From: Oscillospiraceae bacterium
GTDB taxonomy: Bacteria > Bacillota > Clostridia > Oscillospirales > Oscillospiraceae
Assembly (NCBI GenBank): GCA_020025535.1
Contig: JAHHRY010000009.1
Location: 1-48,801, forward strand
Direction of reading: 5' to 3'
Length of the DNA: 48,801 nt
This document shows, in pieces, positions 23,184 through 31,589 of the stretch. The notes below the pieces were generated by a model. That model did no database searches. It worked only from the letters and a program-made list of their open reading frames with translations, and was not told the DNA's origin. Positions within the stretch are counted from its first letter, which is position 1; the number at the start of each line of letters is the position of its first letter. The position numbers and the translations under genes are program-made.

Positions 23184-23603
23184 ATGGCAGAAGATTTGGA
23201 GCGTGCGATCAAAATACTGGACGAAACCGGCTGTACCTGTGTGGCCTGTAAGGGGGAATCCACCTATCGCAGTATCGACCGGGGTGTTACGCCGCTGATC
23301 GTCTGGCTGGATAGCAATACCGATATGATGGGCTATTCCGTTGCCGACAAAGTGGTGGGTAAGGGCGCTGCCCTGCTCTATTGTCTGCTGGGTGTCCGCC
23401 GGGTGTATGGTAGGGTCATGAGTGTCGCCGCCATGAAAGTCCTCCGCAGCAACGGTATTGAGGCCACCTGGGGTGCTTTGGCAGAATCCATCATGAACCG
23501 TAAGAAAACCGGAAATTGTCCAATAGAAGCCGCCACCGCTTCTGTTGATGACCCGGCAGAGGCTCTGGAAGTCATCCGGGAAACCTTAAAAGCACTGAAT
23601 TGA
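23184..23603 (+). CDS. DUF1893 protein (cytidine deaminase-like fold)
   Basis: The 139-residue protein fits DUF1893: a CVACKGESTYRSIDRGVTPL start, then DMMGYSVADKVVGKGAALLYCLLGVRRVYG, and CPIEAATASVDDPAEALEVIRETL. The family belongs to the cytidine deaminase-like superfamily but its substrate is not known. Cys residues in the first strand and near the C-terminal CPIE match positions kept in the family. It stands alone between a near-perfect promoter and a strong terminator, so it is a single-gene unit. Confidence 0.8.
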   Translation: MAEDLERAIKILDETGCTCVACKGESTYRSIDRGVTPLIVWLDSNTDMMGYSVADKVVGKGAALLYCLLGVRRVYGRVMSVAAMKVLRSNGIEATWGALAESIMNRKKTGNCPIEAATASVDDPAEALEVIRETLKALN

Positions 23604-23646
23604 CGCAAAAAGCGCCGTGTCCTTTGACGAGTGTCCATAAAACAGT

Positions 23647-23686
23647 ATCGGCAGTATCTGTATTTTTTCAGATACTGCCGATTTTA
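23647..23686 (+). terminator. terminator of the DUF1893 gene
   Basis: Perfect 14-bp arms (ATCGGCAGTATCTG with its complement) and a loop of eight bases, followed by ATTTTAT. Confidence 0.85.
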
Positions 23687-23740
23687 TATTCCAGGGGCGC
23701 AATTATACAGCCGTTAAAGGTGTAATTGCGTTTGCAGCTA

Positions 23741-23749
23741 TGCTATAAT
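23741..23749 (+). promoter_or_regulatory. extended -10 promoter of the sigma gene
   Basis: TGCTATAAT is a TGn-extended -10. The -35 is weak. A 140-base leader follows with GGCAAGAC (about 23772) able to pair with GTCTTGC near 23840. Confidence 0.55.
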
Positions 23750-23891
23750 GTTGCAGCGAGGAGTCGGATAAAGGCAAGACGATGAACCGGCAGACATTGC
23801 GGGTGCAGAAAACCGATTGTAAAAAAATTTTTGTCTTGCTGTAACGAATCCACCTTCTGCAGGATATAGGAAGTGAAAGGAGGAGAGGCCT

Positions 23892-24377
23892 ATGGAGGAT
23901 ATGGAGCAGATCTACCAGGAATATGCCCAAACCGTGTATAAATTTCTGCTGTCCCAGTGCCACAATGCGTCACTGGCAGAGGAGCTGACTCAGGAAACCT
24001 TTTATCAGGCTGTCCGCTCCATTAACCGCTTCGATGGCTCCTGTAAAATTTCCGTCTGGCTGTGTCAGATCGGGAAGCACCTGTGGTATCAATATCTTCA
24101 AAAGAACAAGCGGGAGATTCCTGCCGATGAGGCAGCTTTTGATATTGCCGTTTCCTCGGCGGAGGAGGAAACGCTGTCCAGAGAGAGTCACCTGGAACTG
24201 CTGAAACAGATTCACGGCTTGCCTGAGCCTGCCCGTGAAGTGGTGTATCTCCGAGCCTTCGGGGGACTCAGCTTTCGGGAGATCGGCGATGTGCTGGGAA
24301 GGACCGAGACCTGGGCCAGAGTGACTTTTTATCGAAGCAAGGAACGTATCAAAGGAGGATTTGAACATGAAATATAA
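23892..24377 (+). CDS. ECF-type RNA polymerase sigma factor
   Basis: The 161-residue protein has sigma region 2 (MEQIYQEYAQTVYKFLLSQC ... LAEELTQETFYQAVRSIN) and region 4 (LPEPAREVVYLRAFGGLSFREIG then GRTETWARVTFYRSKERI), with no region 3, so it is an ECF sigma of the SigW/SigK-like group. It would direct RNA polymerase to a set of stress promoters when released from its anti-sigma. It overlaps the anti-sigma gene by 11 bp, so the two are made in a fixed ratio. AGGAGAGGCCT precedes the ATG. Confidence 0.9.
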   Translation: MEDMEQIYQEYAQTVYKFLLSQCHNASLAEELTQETFYQAVRSINRFDGSCKISVWLCQIGKHLWYQYLQKNKREIPADEAAFDIAVSSAEEETLSRESHLELLKQIHGLPEPAREVVYLRAFGGLSFREIGDVLGRTETWARVTFYRSKERIKGGFEHEI

Positions 24378-25347
24378 TCTGCCCTGCGCCATTGTGCGGG
24401 ATTTGCTGCCCTCTTATGCCGAGGGTCTGACGGAGGAAGAAACAACCACCGCCGTTCAGGAACATCTGGAAGGCTGTGCCGACTGCCGGAAGCGATACGA
24501 GGCCATGACCGGTGGGGAAACCCCGGCCGTCACCGGGGAAAAAGAGGTGGACTTTCTGAAAACCGTGCGGAAGAAGAACGTAAAAAAGGTAGTTCTGGCC
24601 GTTGCCCTGGCGGTTGTGCTGGTGCTGGGCAGCGTGGCAGCCTATGCTTTTCTGATTGGCTCGCCTGCCACAGGCGTGAGCGTGGATGCCGTTCAGGAGG
24701 GAACTTCCGTCAGCGTGCATTACACCAGCCCGGACTCTGCTGCCGCTTTGGTGGGCTGTAATATGAAGACCGTGGACGACACCGTCTATATTACCGCCCG
24801 CAAAGTGCTGGTGTCCCCTGTTCATACTTCGGAGCCGTCCGCTGCCATAAATGTGGATACCACCGGAATCCGGAAAATCATAGCCTTCGGGCAGCTGATC
24901 TGGCAGGACGGCGTGATCATCGACTGCAATACCAACCAGCTGGCGGAAAACCGCACCCCCTATGCGGGTAATGCCCCGGCTCTGGGTAAACTGCTTTCCT
25001 TTATGGAGCTGGATGCCCACTGTACGCTGGAACTGCAGACAGCACAGGAGCCATACGGTGTCACACTCCATTTCACCCAGCCCATCGAGAAAAACCGCCG
25101 TTTTCTGATGGAGGGAAACGCTTACGTTCTGCTGGCTCTGGTGGACAATTTGGGACAGGTTTCCTGGGATGACCCCAGCGGCTACACCGGCACACTGACT
25201 TTGGAGCAGGCCAATGCCGCCATTCCGGGTCTGGCGGAGGCTTATAACGCCGCCCACGGTACCGATTTGCTTTCCCTGAACAGCGTAAAGGACTATGGCG
25301 CCGACAGTTACAGGCTTCAGCTGCTGCGGAACTTCCTGGGGCTCTGA
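24367..25347 (+). CDS. anti-sigma factor with zinc-finger and sensor domain
   Basis: The 326-residue protein starts with a zf-HC2 anti-sigma module (CAIVRDLLPSYAEGLTEEET ... EHLEGCADCRKRYE), giving the His-x3-Cys-x2-Cys signature. A single membrane segment (VVLAVALAVVLVLGSVAAYAF) is at about residues 75-100. The rest, 220 residues, is predicted to lie outside the membrane with mixed beta strands. I chose the ATG at 24367, eight bases after GGAGG. It should hold the preceding ECF sigma at the membrane and release it on a signal felt by the outer domain. The signal is unknown. Confidence 0.85.
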   Translation: MKYNLPCAIVRDLLPSYAEGLTEEETTTAVQEHLEGCADCRKRYEAMTGGETPAVTGEKEVDFLKTVRKKNVKKVVLAVALAVVLVLGSVAAYAFLIGSPATGVSVDAVQEGTSVSVHYTSPDSAAALVGCNMKTVDDTVYITARKVLVSPVHTSEPSAAINVDTTGIRKIIAFGQLIWQDGVIIDCNTNQLAENRTPYAGNAPALGKLLSFMELDAHCTLELQTAQEPYGVTLHFTQPIEKNRRFLMEGNAYVLLALVDNLGQVSWDDPSGYTGTLTLEQANAAIPGLAEAYNAAHGTDLLSLNSVKDYGADSYRLQLLRNFLGL

Positions 25348-25473
25348 TTTTCCCCCGAAACCTCCGGACAAGGTGACTTCCGGTTTTGTTTGCCGTGAAT
25401 CCCGCTGCCCGTCCTGCGGCGGCGTTTTCCCCGCCGAACCGTGCAGCTTGTCAGGCGATTGATACCCCGAAAA

Positions 25474-25505
25474 AACAGCAGGCAGAAAAATTTCTGCCTG
25501 CTGTT
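25474..25505. terminator. bidirectional terminator
   Basis: Perfect 15-bp arms AACAGCAGGCAGAAA and complement with a 2-nt centre lie between the anti-sigma gene and the convergent ROK kinase. Confidence 0.75.
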
Positions 25506-25550
25506 GCTGTTTTGCGGCTGCCGTCTGCGGGAACACGGCATTTCCATGGA

Positions 25551-26495
25551 TTATCCGAAAGCATCCAGTGCCAGCTTGAATGCACCGTAGGCGCCCGCAT
25601 CGTTTCCCAGAGAGGCAATGGAAAAGCGTACTCCTCTGGCGGCGTGGAACATATACTTGTCCAGATAAGGCTTCAGGCCGTCCAGAAGCGCATCGCCGGC
25701 CTTGCTGACGCCGCCGCCCAGAACCACCATTTCCGGGTCAATGATGGCGCACAGATCGCTGAGAAATTCCCCGAGATAATCGAAATAGCAGTCCAGAATC
25801 TCCCGGGCCACAGTATCCCCTGCCTTGCCGGCGTCGAAAATATCCTTGCACTCGATTTTCTCCAGCTTTCGCAGGGAGGAGTCCTGCGTGCTGACTGCCA
25901 GATGTTTCTTTGCCAGACGGACAATGCCGGTTGCGGAGCAATACTGTTCCGCGCAGCCATGCCTGCCGCAGCCGCAGGTCTCCTTCTCTGCCTTGTTCAG
26001 TGTCAGATGTCCGATTTCTCCGCCCGCACCGTGAGCGCCGTGAATCAGATGTCCTCCCAGAACGATACCGCCGCCGACACCGGTGCCAAGGGTCGCAAAA
26101 ATCATGTTTTCGCAGCCTTCGCCGCCGCCCTTCCAGTATTCGCCGAGGGCAGCCACGTTGGCATCGTTGCCGGCCTTTACGGGCAGACCGGTCAGGGCCT
26201 GCAGCTCTTGCGCCACATTGAATACACCCCAGCCCAGATTGACGCAGCGATTCACCACGCCCCTGCCATCCACCGGGCCGGGCACTCCCATGCCGATACC
26301 GATGATGTCCGCTTTTTCCACCTTCTGACAGGCTATGTATTCCTTCACCGCAGCGGCAATGTCCGGCAGAATCTGCCGGCCGCCATCGGCGGTTACCGTG
26401 GGAATCTGCCAGCTGTGCAGCATATTTCCGTTTTCGTCAAAATATGCGATCTTGACGGTGGTACCGCCCAGATCAATGCCAAATCCATATCGCAT
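25551..26495 (-). CDS. glcK: ROK-family sugar kinase (glucokinase type)
   Basis: The 314-residue protein has the ROK layout: phosphate-binding GIDLGGTTVK at the N-terminus, GNDANVAALGE with the sugar-binding Asn-Asp, ATLGTGVGGGIV, GAHGAGGEIGH and the zinc motif CGCGRHGCAEQ. That pattern fits glucokinase, which makes glucose-6-phosphate, though ROK kinases can also act on N-acetylmannosamine or fructose. The gene is divergent from pgi with 218 bp between, and the two enzymes are consecutive in glycolysis. A weak promoter (ATTATA on the plus strand at 26563) probably drives it. Confidence 0.85.
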   Translation of the reverse strand: MRYGFGIDLGGTTVKIAYFDENGNMLHSWQIPTVTADGGRQILPDIAAAVKEYIACQKVEKADIIGIGMGVPGPVDGRGVVNRCVNLGWGVFNVAQELQALTGLPVKAGNDANVAALGEYWKGGGEGCENMIFATLGTGVGGGIVLGGHLIHGAHGAGGEIGHLTLNKAEKETCGCGRHGCAEQYCSATGIVRLAKKHLAVSTQDSSLRKLEKIECKDIFDAGKAGDTVAREILDCYFDYLGEFLSDLCAIIDPEMVVLGGGVSKAGDALLDGLKPYLDKYMFHAARGVRFSIASLGNDAGAYGAFKLALDAFG

Positions 26496-26713
26496 AGGGT
26501 TGTCCTCCTGAGAATTTCTTCATGAAGTGCAGCCCAAAGACCGCACCCAAGATTTATTTTTCATTATACAAAAGATTCCGATAAAATTCCACACCCAGTC
26601 ACAGTTTTTCAACGCTCCGAAATTATTTTCACCTCTTGCGTTTGACGGGGTTTTGCGGTAACATATGATTGGGATGTCAAATTACCATCTCGAAAGGATG
26701 TGTCATACCACTT

Positions 26714-28018
26714 ATGATCAAAGTAGATATTTCTAACGTGTGGGGCGAAGTCTCCCTGCCGGACCTGCTGGCTCTGGAAAAGGAAGTATTTGCCGCACAT
26801 AACACCCTCACCGAAGGCACCGGCGAAGGAAATGACTTTCTGGGCTGGCTGAACCTGCCCGTTGCTGAACCTACTGAAGAAATGCGCCGCATTTCTGCCG
26901 CCGCTGAGCGGATACGTGAATCATCGGATGTTTTTGTCGTCGTAGGAATCGGCGGCAGCTATCTGGGACCCCGGGCCGCCATTGAGCTGATGCAGGGACC
27001 CAACCATAATATCGGCAAGGGCAAGGGAAATCCCCAGATTTTCTTTGCCGGCAACAGTCTGTCCACCCGTCACTGGAACGAGCTGATGCGTTTGCTGGAA
27101 GGCAAGGATTTCTCCATCGCCATTATTTCCAAGTCCGGCACCACCACCGAGCCTGCCATTGCAACCCGCGCCCTGCGCTGGATGCTGGAGCGCAAATACG
27201 GCACCGACGGTGCAAAGAAGCGGATCTACGCCATCACCGACCCCTGTAAGGGTGCCCTGCGCCAGATGGCCTCGGAAGAGGGCTGGGAAACCTTCGTGAT
27301 TCCCCCCAATGTAGGCGGTCGTTATTCCGTCCTGACCGCCGTGGGTCTTCTGCCCATGGCAGTGGCAGGCATCGATATCAATGCCGTAATGGCCGGTGCC
27401 GCAGAAGCAAAGGAAACCTATAACCTGCGTTCCTTCGAGAACCCCGTGTGGCTGTATGCCGCCGTGCGGAATCTGCTGTACCACCGGGGTAAATGCATCG
27501 AACTGTTTGAGTCCTTCGAGCCCGGCTTCAAGATGATGGGCGGCTGGTGGCAGCAGCTCTTCGGAGAGTCCGAAGGCAAGGATAACAAGGGCATTTTCCC
27601 TGTTACCGCCGAGCTTACCGCCGACCTCCACTCTCTGGGTCAGATGATTCAGCAGGGCGAACGCAATATGTTTGAGACCATGGTGCGCTTTGCACCTCCG
27701 GAGAAGGCCGCAGTGGTAGGCTCCGACTGGAAGAACCTGGACGGACTGAATTATCTGGAAGGCAAGACTCTGGCCTTTGTGGATGAGCAGGCATACTTAG
27801 GCACCCTGGCTGCCCATGCAGACGGCGGCGTGCCTGTCATCACCATGGATATGGGCGAGCTGAATGAGGAAAAACTGGGTGAAATGTTCTACTTCCTGGA
27901 GCTTTCCTGTGGTATTTCCGCCTATATGCTGGGAGTCAACCCCTTTAATCAGCCCGGTGTGGAATACTATAAGCGCAATATGTTCCACCTGCTGGGGAAA
28001 CCTGGCTACGAGTCGTAA
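26714..28018 (+). CDS. pgi: glucose-6-phosphate isomerase
   Basis: The 434-residue enzyme interconverts glucose-6-phosphate and fructose-6-phosphate. It carries IGGSYLGPRAAIE, the SKSGTTTEPA phosphosugar loop, and the signature NPFNQPGVEYYK near the C-terminus. A longer frame starts at 26669, but a -35/-10 pair (TTGACG and TATGAT) ends at about 26670, so the ATG at 26714 is more likely; AAAGGATG lies some 18 bases before it, a long spacing. The gene stands divergent from the ROK kinase. The length is close to Clostridial forms (about 450). Confidence 0.93.
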   Translation: MIKVDISNVWGEVSLPDLLALEKEVFAAHNTLTEGTGEGNDFLGWLNLPVAEPTEEMRRISAAAERIRESSDVFVVVGIGGSYLGPRAAIELMQGPNHNIGKGKGNPQIFFAGNSLSTRHWNELMRLLEGKDFSIAIISKSGTTTEPAIATRALRWMLERKYGTDGAKKRIYAITDPCKGALRQMASEEGWETFVIPPNVGGRYSVLTAVGLLPMAVAGIDINAVMAGAAEAKETYNLRSFENPVWLYAAVRNLLYHRGKCIELFESFEPGFKMMGGWWQQLFGESEGKDNKGIFPVTAELTADLHSLGQMIQQGERNMFETMVRFAPPEKAAVVGSDWKNLDGLNYLEGKTLAFVDEQAYLGTLAAHADGGVPVITMDMGELNEEKLGEMFYFLELSCGISAYMLGVNPFNQPGVEYYKRNMFHLLGKPGYES

Positions 28019-28048
28019 AAAATTTATTCTATTCACCCAAATTATCTA

Positions 28049-28077
28049 TTGCAAAATGGAGCGATAGCTGTTAAAAT
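28049..28077 (+). promoter_or_regulatory. promoter of the small P-loop gene
   Basis: TTGCAA (28049-28054) and TAAAAT (28072-28077) are 17 bp apart. The gene after pgi has its own start. Confidence 0.55.
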
Positions 28078-28118
28078 GACTATACAGCCACCAAGGCAAA
28101 GCAAAGGAGGAATATCCG

Positions 28119-28526
28119 ATGATTCATGTTATTATGGGCCTCAAAGGCTCGGGTAAAACCAAGAAGCTGATTGATGCAATCAACAGCACTCTGGAGAATG
28201 CAAAGGGTGACGTTGTCTGTATCGAGTATGGCAAGAAGCTGACCTTTGATCTGAATTACCGCGTCCGTCTGGTCGACTCCGAAGAGTACGGCATTAAGAA
28301 TGTAGAGATGCTCGAAGGTCTGCTGAGCGGTCTGCACGCCGGTAATTTCGATATTACCAATGTTTTTATTGACAATCTGTACAAGACCATCGGTGCCAAT
28401 AAGGCCGCTGCCGAAGAGTTCATCTCCTGGTGTGCTCAGTTTGCCGCTGCCCACAATATGAACATCACCATGACGATCTCCGAGGATCCTGCAGCACTGT
28501 CCGACGAGGTCAAGCAGTACCTGTAA
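28119..28526 (+). CDS. small P-loop ATPase of unknown role
   Basis: The 135-residue protein opens MIHVIMGLKGSGKTKKLID, a Walker A motif (GLKGSGKT). A VVCIEYGKKLTF strand and a VFIDNLYKTI strand, which may supply the Walker B acid, follow. Members of this group in Oscillospiraceae are often labelled twitching motility protein, but the protein is far too small for PilT and lacks its signatures. The protein is cytoplasmic, alone in its transcript, and its job is unknown. AAAGGAGG precedes the ATG. Confidence 0.75.
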   Translation: MIHVIMGLKGSGKTKKLIDAINSTLENAKGDVVCIEYGKKLTFDLNYRVRLVDSEEYGIKNVEMLEGLLSGLHAGNFDITNVFIDNLYKTIGANKAAAEEFISWCAQFAAAHNMNITMTISEDPAALSDEVKQYL

Positions 28527-28544
28527 TTTACTTACGTATATGCT

Positions 28545-28578
28545 ATCCCCCACTGCATCAGAGCAGTGGGGGATTTTT
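28545..28578. terminator. shared terminator
   Basis: Perfect 12-bp arms ATCCCCCACTGC and complement with a 6-nt loop, then T5, end the P-loop gene. The convergent amidohydrolase stops at its edge. Confidence 0.85.
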
Positions 28579-29426
28579 CAGAATATGTCCATAATTTTCT
28601 GACCGCCCCTGGCCAGCAGCTCGTCGGTGCGGCTTCCCAGAGCCAGACGCAGCAGCGGCTCTTCGGTGGCGCAGCCATGGGGCACCGCCCAGGCGCCGGC
28701 ATCGGTGCCCGGAGCCACAAGGCCTCCCAGCCCTGCAAAATAAGCCACATTTTCCACGGCGGATTCCAGAATTTTTTCCACGGCCTCCTGAGAGAACCGG
28801 CCTTTTCCCCGGAGGTTGCCGATGGTGGAGAGGGTGGGAACCCAAACCGTCCCGGCTTCTGCCATAGCGGCCATGGCCTCCCTGTCCAGGTAGGCGCCGT
28901 GTTCCACCGAATCCACCCCGGCCTCTGCCGCCGCTTCCACCGTCCGGGCACCGTTGGCATGGGCCATCACCGGAAAGCCCTCCTCATGGGCAATGTGAAT
29001 CAGCTCCCGGATTTCCTCCGGGGGGAGTCCCTCCTCGCTGAGAACGCCGAACCGGTCAAAATCCATCAGCCCTGAAATCATGATTTTGATGAAGTTTCCG
29101 CCTTCGGCTCTTGTTTTCTCCACCAGAGCCTGAAAATCACGGAAATTCTCGTAATGTACGCCGATAAAGCCGCCGTAATGTCCTGCTTTGCTGATGGGAG
29201 CAAGGGGCGTGCGATACCGGATACCGTATTCTCCGGCCAGACTTCCAGCGCACCTGCCCACACCCCAGCGGTCGCCGCCGTCCCGGAGATAGGTATAGCC
29301 CTCGGCACGGTATTTTTCCAAAGTGGCCCGAATCCAAGACACATTCACCTGATTTTCGTGACGTCTGATGGCATTCTTCCAGTTCTCTCCGTCCAAGACC
29401 ATATGAATATGGCAATCAATTTTCAT
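28578..29426 (-). CDS. amidohydrolase-superfamily enzyme
   Basis: The 282-residue protein has the metal-dependent hydrolase pattern: DCHIH at residues 4-8, Lys in NFIKIM near residue 125, His in VMAHANG, His in SVEHGAYLD, and Asp in VAPGTDAGA. These give the two-metal (HxH, K, H, H, D) site. It would hydrolyse a C-N bond in a small cyclic or dipeptide-like substrate, possibly imidazolonepropionase/prolidase-like. The ATG at 29426 follows AAGGAAGGG; a longer frame to 29579 would overlap the promoter on the other strand. It is convergent with the P-loop gene and divergent from the CaCA exchanger. Confidence 0.85.
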   Translation of the reverse strand: MKIDCHIHMVLDGENWKNAIRRHENQVNVSWIRATLEKYRAEGYTYLRDGGDRWGVGRCAGSLAGEYGIRYRTPLAPISKAGHYGGFIGVHYENFRDFQALVEKTRAEGGNFIKIMISGLMDFDRFGVLSEEGLPPEEIRELIHIAHEEGFPVMAHANGARTVEAAAEAGVDSVEHGAYLDREAMAAMAEAGTVWVPTLSTIGNLRGKGRFSQEAVEKILESAVENVAYFAGLGGLVAPGTDAGAWAVPHGCATEEPLLRLALGSRTDELLARGGQKIMDIF

Positions 29427-29496
29427 AAAATCCCTTCCTTTTACTGATTTCATTATACTCCTTACCAGATAAAAATCAAGAAAAGCGAAATTTCCC

Positions 29497-29525
29497 TTGC
29501 ATTCTTGTCCGGTTTGTGGTAGGAT
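29497..29525 (+). promoter_or_regulatory. promoter of the riboswitch-exchanger unit
   Basis: TTGCAT (29497-29502) and TAGGAT (29520-29525) are 17 bp apart, just upstream of the riboswitch. Confidence 0.5.
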
Positions 29526-29529
29526 TTCC

Positions 29530-29656
29530 CATGGTAAAGGGAGTAGCTGGCACGATTGTCGTGTTCGCAGCGTCGTCAATTCGGTTCTCGGGAACCCGGC
29601 CTGCGAATAAGCAGCGAGACTTTGTTGCAGTTTATTTGCAGCAGAGTCTTTTTTTT
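29530..29656 (+). promoter_or_regulatory. yybP-ykoY (Mn2+) riboswitch with terminator platform
   Basis: The leader has the conserved opening TAAAGGGAGTAGC (29535-29547), then GGGAACCCGGCCTGCGAA (29590-29607) and GCGAGACTTTG, the yybP-ykoY consensus. A terminator forms between AGACTTTGTTG (29617-29627) and CAGCAGAGTCT (29639-29649), then T8. The first strand overlaps the 3' part of the aptamer P1 helix (AAAGG with CTTTG), so Mn2+ binding would block the terminator and turn the gene on. The family is a known Mn2+ sensor. Confidence 0.82.
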
Positions 29657-29696
29657 GCTGTCCAAATACTCAAAAAACAGAATCGGAGGGTTTTAC

Positions 29697-30623
29697 ATGA
29701 ATATCATTCTGCAATTACTCTTACTGGCATTGGGATTCTTTATGCTGGTAAAGGGTGCCGACTGGTTTGTTGACGGCGCCTGCAACATCGCCGAACGTTT
29801 TCACATTCCCCAACTGGTTATCGGTCTGACAATCGTCGCCATGGGAACCAGTGCCCCGGAAGCCGCCGTCAGTATCACCGCCGCTTCCAAAGGCGTGGCA
29901 GATATTACCATCGGCAATATTCTGGGCAGCAATATTGTAAATGTCCTGGTTATTCTGGGTCTGTCCGCCGCCATTGTTCCTCTGGCCGTGGCAAAATCCA
30001 CCGTCTTTGTGGAGATGCCCTTCCTGATCTGCATATCCGTGCTGCTGTACCTGCTGGGTCTGGACGGTACCATTACATTTGCTGACGGCGTAATTCTGAC
30101 CCTGTGTTTCCTGCTGTATCTGGGCTACCTGCTCTATTCTGCCATCAAGCACCCGGCACAGGATGAGCCCGAATCCAAGCACATGAAGCTGTGGCAGGCA
30201 TTGCTGGCTCTGGTAGTCGGCATAGGTTTGATTATCCTGGGCAGTAACTTTGCCGTGGATGCCGCCACCGCCATTGCCCGGATTATCGGTCTGAGCGAGC
30301 GTTTGATTGGCCTCACCATCGTGGCTGTAGGCACGTCCCTGCCTGAGCTGTTTACCTCTGTCACCGCCGCCAGAAAGGGCAATGTGGACATCGCCATCGG
30401 CAATATCGTAGGCAGCAATATCTTCAATATTCTGTTCGTAGTGGGTCTTTCCTCTCTGATCACACCTGTCCCCTTCGCTTCCGCATTCCTGTTTGACTCT
30501 CTTGTCTCCATCGGCGTGGTTGTGTTCCTGCTCCTTGCCTGCGTGCGTACCCGCAAGCTGGCACGCTGGAGCGGCTATGTGATGCTGGCAGCCTACTTTG
30601 CCTACCTGCTCTACCTGATGTGA
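29697..30623 (+). CDS. CaCA-superfamily cation exchanger, probable Mn2+ (Ca2+) exporter
   Basis: The 308-residue membrane protein has two inverted halves, as in YrbG-type exchangers. The two alpha repeats are visible: GTSAPEAAVSITAA with GNILGSNIVNVLVILG in the first, and GTSLPELFTSVTAA with GNIVGSNIFNILFVVG in the second. About ten membrane spans can be counted. Family members swap Ca2+ against Na+ or H+. The Mn2+ riboswitch directly upstream suggests it exports Mn2+ when the metal is in excess. The ATG at 29697 follows CGGAGGG; a longer frame to 29556 would run across the riboswitch. A strong terminator follows. Confidence 0.88.
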   Translation: MNIILQLLLLALGFFMLVKGADWFVDGACNIAERFHIPQLVIGLTIVAMGTSAPEAAVSITAASKGVADITIGNILGSNIVNVLVILGLSAAIVPLAVAKSTVFVEMPFLICISVLLYLLGLDGTITFADGVILTLCFLLYLGYLLYSAIKHPAQDEPESKHMKLWQALLALVVGIGLIILGSNFAVDAATAIARIIGLSERLIGLTIVAVGTSLPELFTSVTAARKGNVDIAIGNIVGSNIFNILFVVGLSSLITPVPFASAFLFDSLVSIGVVVFLLLACVRTRKLARWSGYVMLAAYFAYLLYLM

Positions 30624-30655
30624 TTTCTGCCCCGCAGCAAAAAATACGGCTTTGA

Positions 30656-30689
30656 ACATGGCGTGATATCTGTCACGCCATGTTTTTTT
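30656..30689 (+). terminator. terminator of the exchanger gene
   Basis: Perfect 11-bp arms (ACATGGCGTGA and its complement), 6-nt loop and T8. Confidence 0.9.
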
Positions 30690-31103
30690 GCATAAAAAGG
30701 AAAGCCCCACGCCTCAGCGGACAGTGCATCTGCGCCGTCCTGTGTGCTTGTATGGCACCATTCTGCGGCATGGTGTGTTTACCTGGATTTTTTCTTTTCG
30801 TTCCGCTTCCCGGCTCTGGCGGCGCGTCCGAGGAAGAATCTTTCCCTCGGCGTAAGTTTTTGCAGCGGTCCCGGGAAAGTCTCCCTGATCCGCTATCCGG
30901 GCGCCGCGCGGTGCTGTTGCCATCCGCAGCCGTGCAGGACATTCTTTTCAGGGAAAGGCCGGGGCGGTCCCGCATCAGGACACCCCGGTATCCGAAGCAG
31001 ACACCTTCCGGCGACACACGAAAACCTGCATAGCCTTTCCGCCGCGGGAATGCCGGTGCCACAGGTAACGGCATTCTTCCTTTCCCTGCCCCTTGTGCTG
31101 AAA
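30690..31103. other. 414-bp GC-rich gap without a recognised gene
   Basis: Several overlapping frames cross this stretch but none has a ribosome site or protein-like sequence. I see no match to a standard structured RNA (6S, SRP, RNase P, tmRNA). It ends at a strong hairpin (31104-31139), so an unannotated RNA on either strand is possible. Confidence 0.5.
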
Positions 31104-31139
31104 AACCGGGCGGACTTTTGGCAGTCCGCCCGGTTTTGT
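31104..31139. terminator. strong bidirectional hairpin
   Basis: Perfect 13-bp arms (AACCGGGCGGACT and complement), 6-nt loop, T-tract on the plus side and A-tract on the other. It ends the leftward small membrane protein gene and any rightward RNA. Confidence 0.75.
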
Positions 31140-31206
31140 GTTGTTATGGATTTCCTCGGCTGCAACAATCGCCGGATGCTTACACCCAGTCCAACAGGCT
31201 GCCGTC

Positions 31207-31488
31207 TTACAGATCTTTGTCTGCTTGCGGTGTATGCGGCTTCTCGTCTTTTCTTTTTCTTCCGGAACCACTCTCTCCCATTCCGGGCAGAAATGTCATC
31301 ACCACAGACACAAGGCAAATCACCGCCGTCAGGATTCCCACGATCATCCAGGGATCCTTCTGCACCTGAGGCCACCAATCCATTCTGTAGTACGAGGCCC
31401 GTCCGATGGTCACTATGCATCTGGCAATAATCAGTGCGGTCATCACCGATGAAATGCAGCCAATCGTACCCCACGGAAACTTTTTCAC
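31207..31488 (-). CDS. small two-span membrane protein
   Basis: The 93-residue protein starts at a GTG at 31488, with AAGGGGGG six bases upstream; a longer frame to 31551 overlaps the upstream terminator. It has two membrane helices (TIGCISSVMTALIIARCIV and MIVGILTAVICLVSVVMTF) joined by a short loop with many aromatic residues. The C-terminus is basic and charged and should stay in the cytoplasm. No family is recognised. It is downstream of the seven-gene operon but separated by a terminator. Confidence 0.6.
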   Translation of the reverse strand: MKKFPWGTIGCISSVMTALIIARCIVTIGRASYYRMDWWPQVQKDPWMIVGILTAVICLVSVVMTFLPGMGESGSGRKRKDEKPHTPQADKDL

Positions 31489-31554
31489 AGGTTTCCCCCC
31501 TTCTGTTTTTCTCATCCTACCACATTTGGGCCGTTTCCGCAATCCCCACAATGC

Positions 31555-31589
31555 GGAAAAAGACCTGCCGCATTTCTGCGGCAGGTCTT
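31555..31589 (-). terminator. terminator of the MoxR-VWA operon
   Basis: Perfect 12-bp arms (31560-31571 and 31578-31589), 6-nt loop and a run of T on the minus strand. It is about 90 bases after the last lipoprotein stop. Confidence 0.8.

Noticed and set aside
28119..28526. Pilus retraction ATPase PilT
   Set aside because: The protein has only 135 residues and no Walker B, Asp or His boxes of that family.
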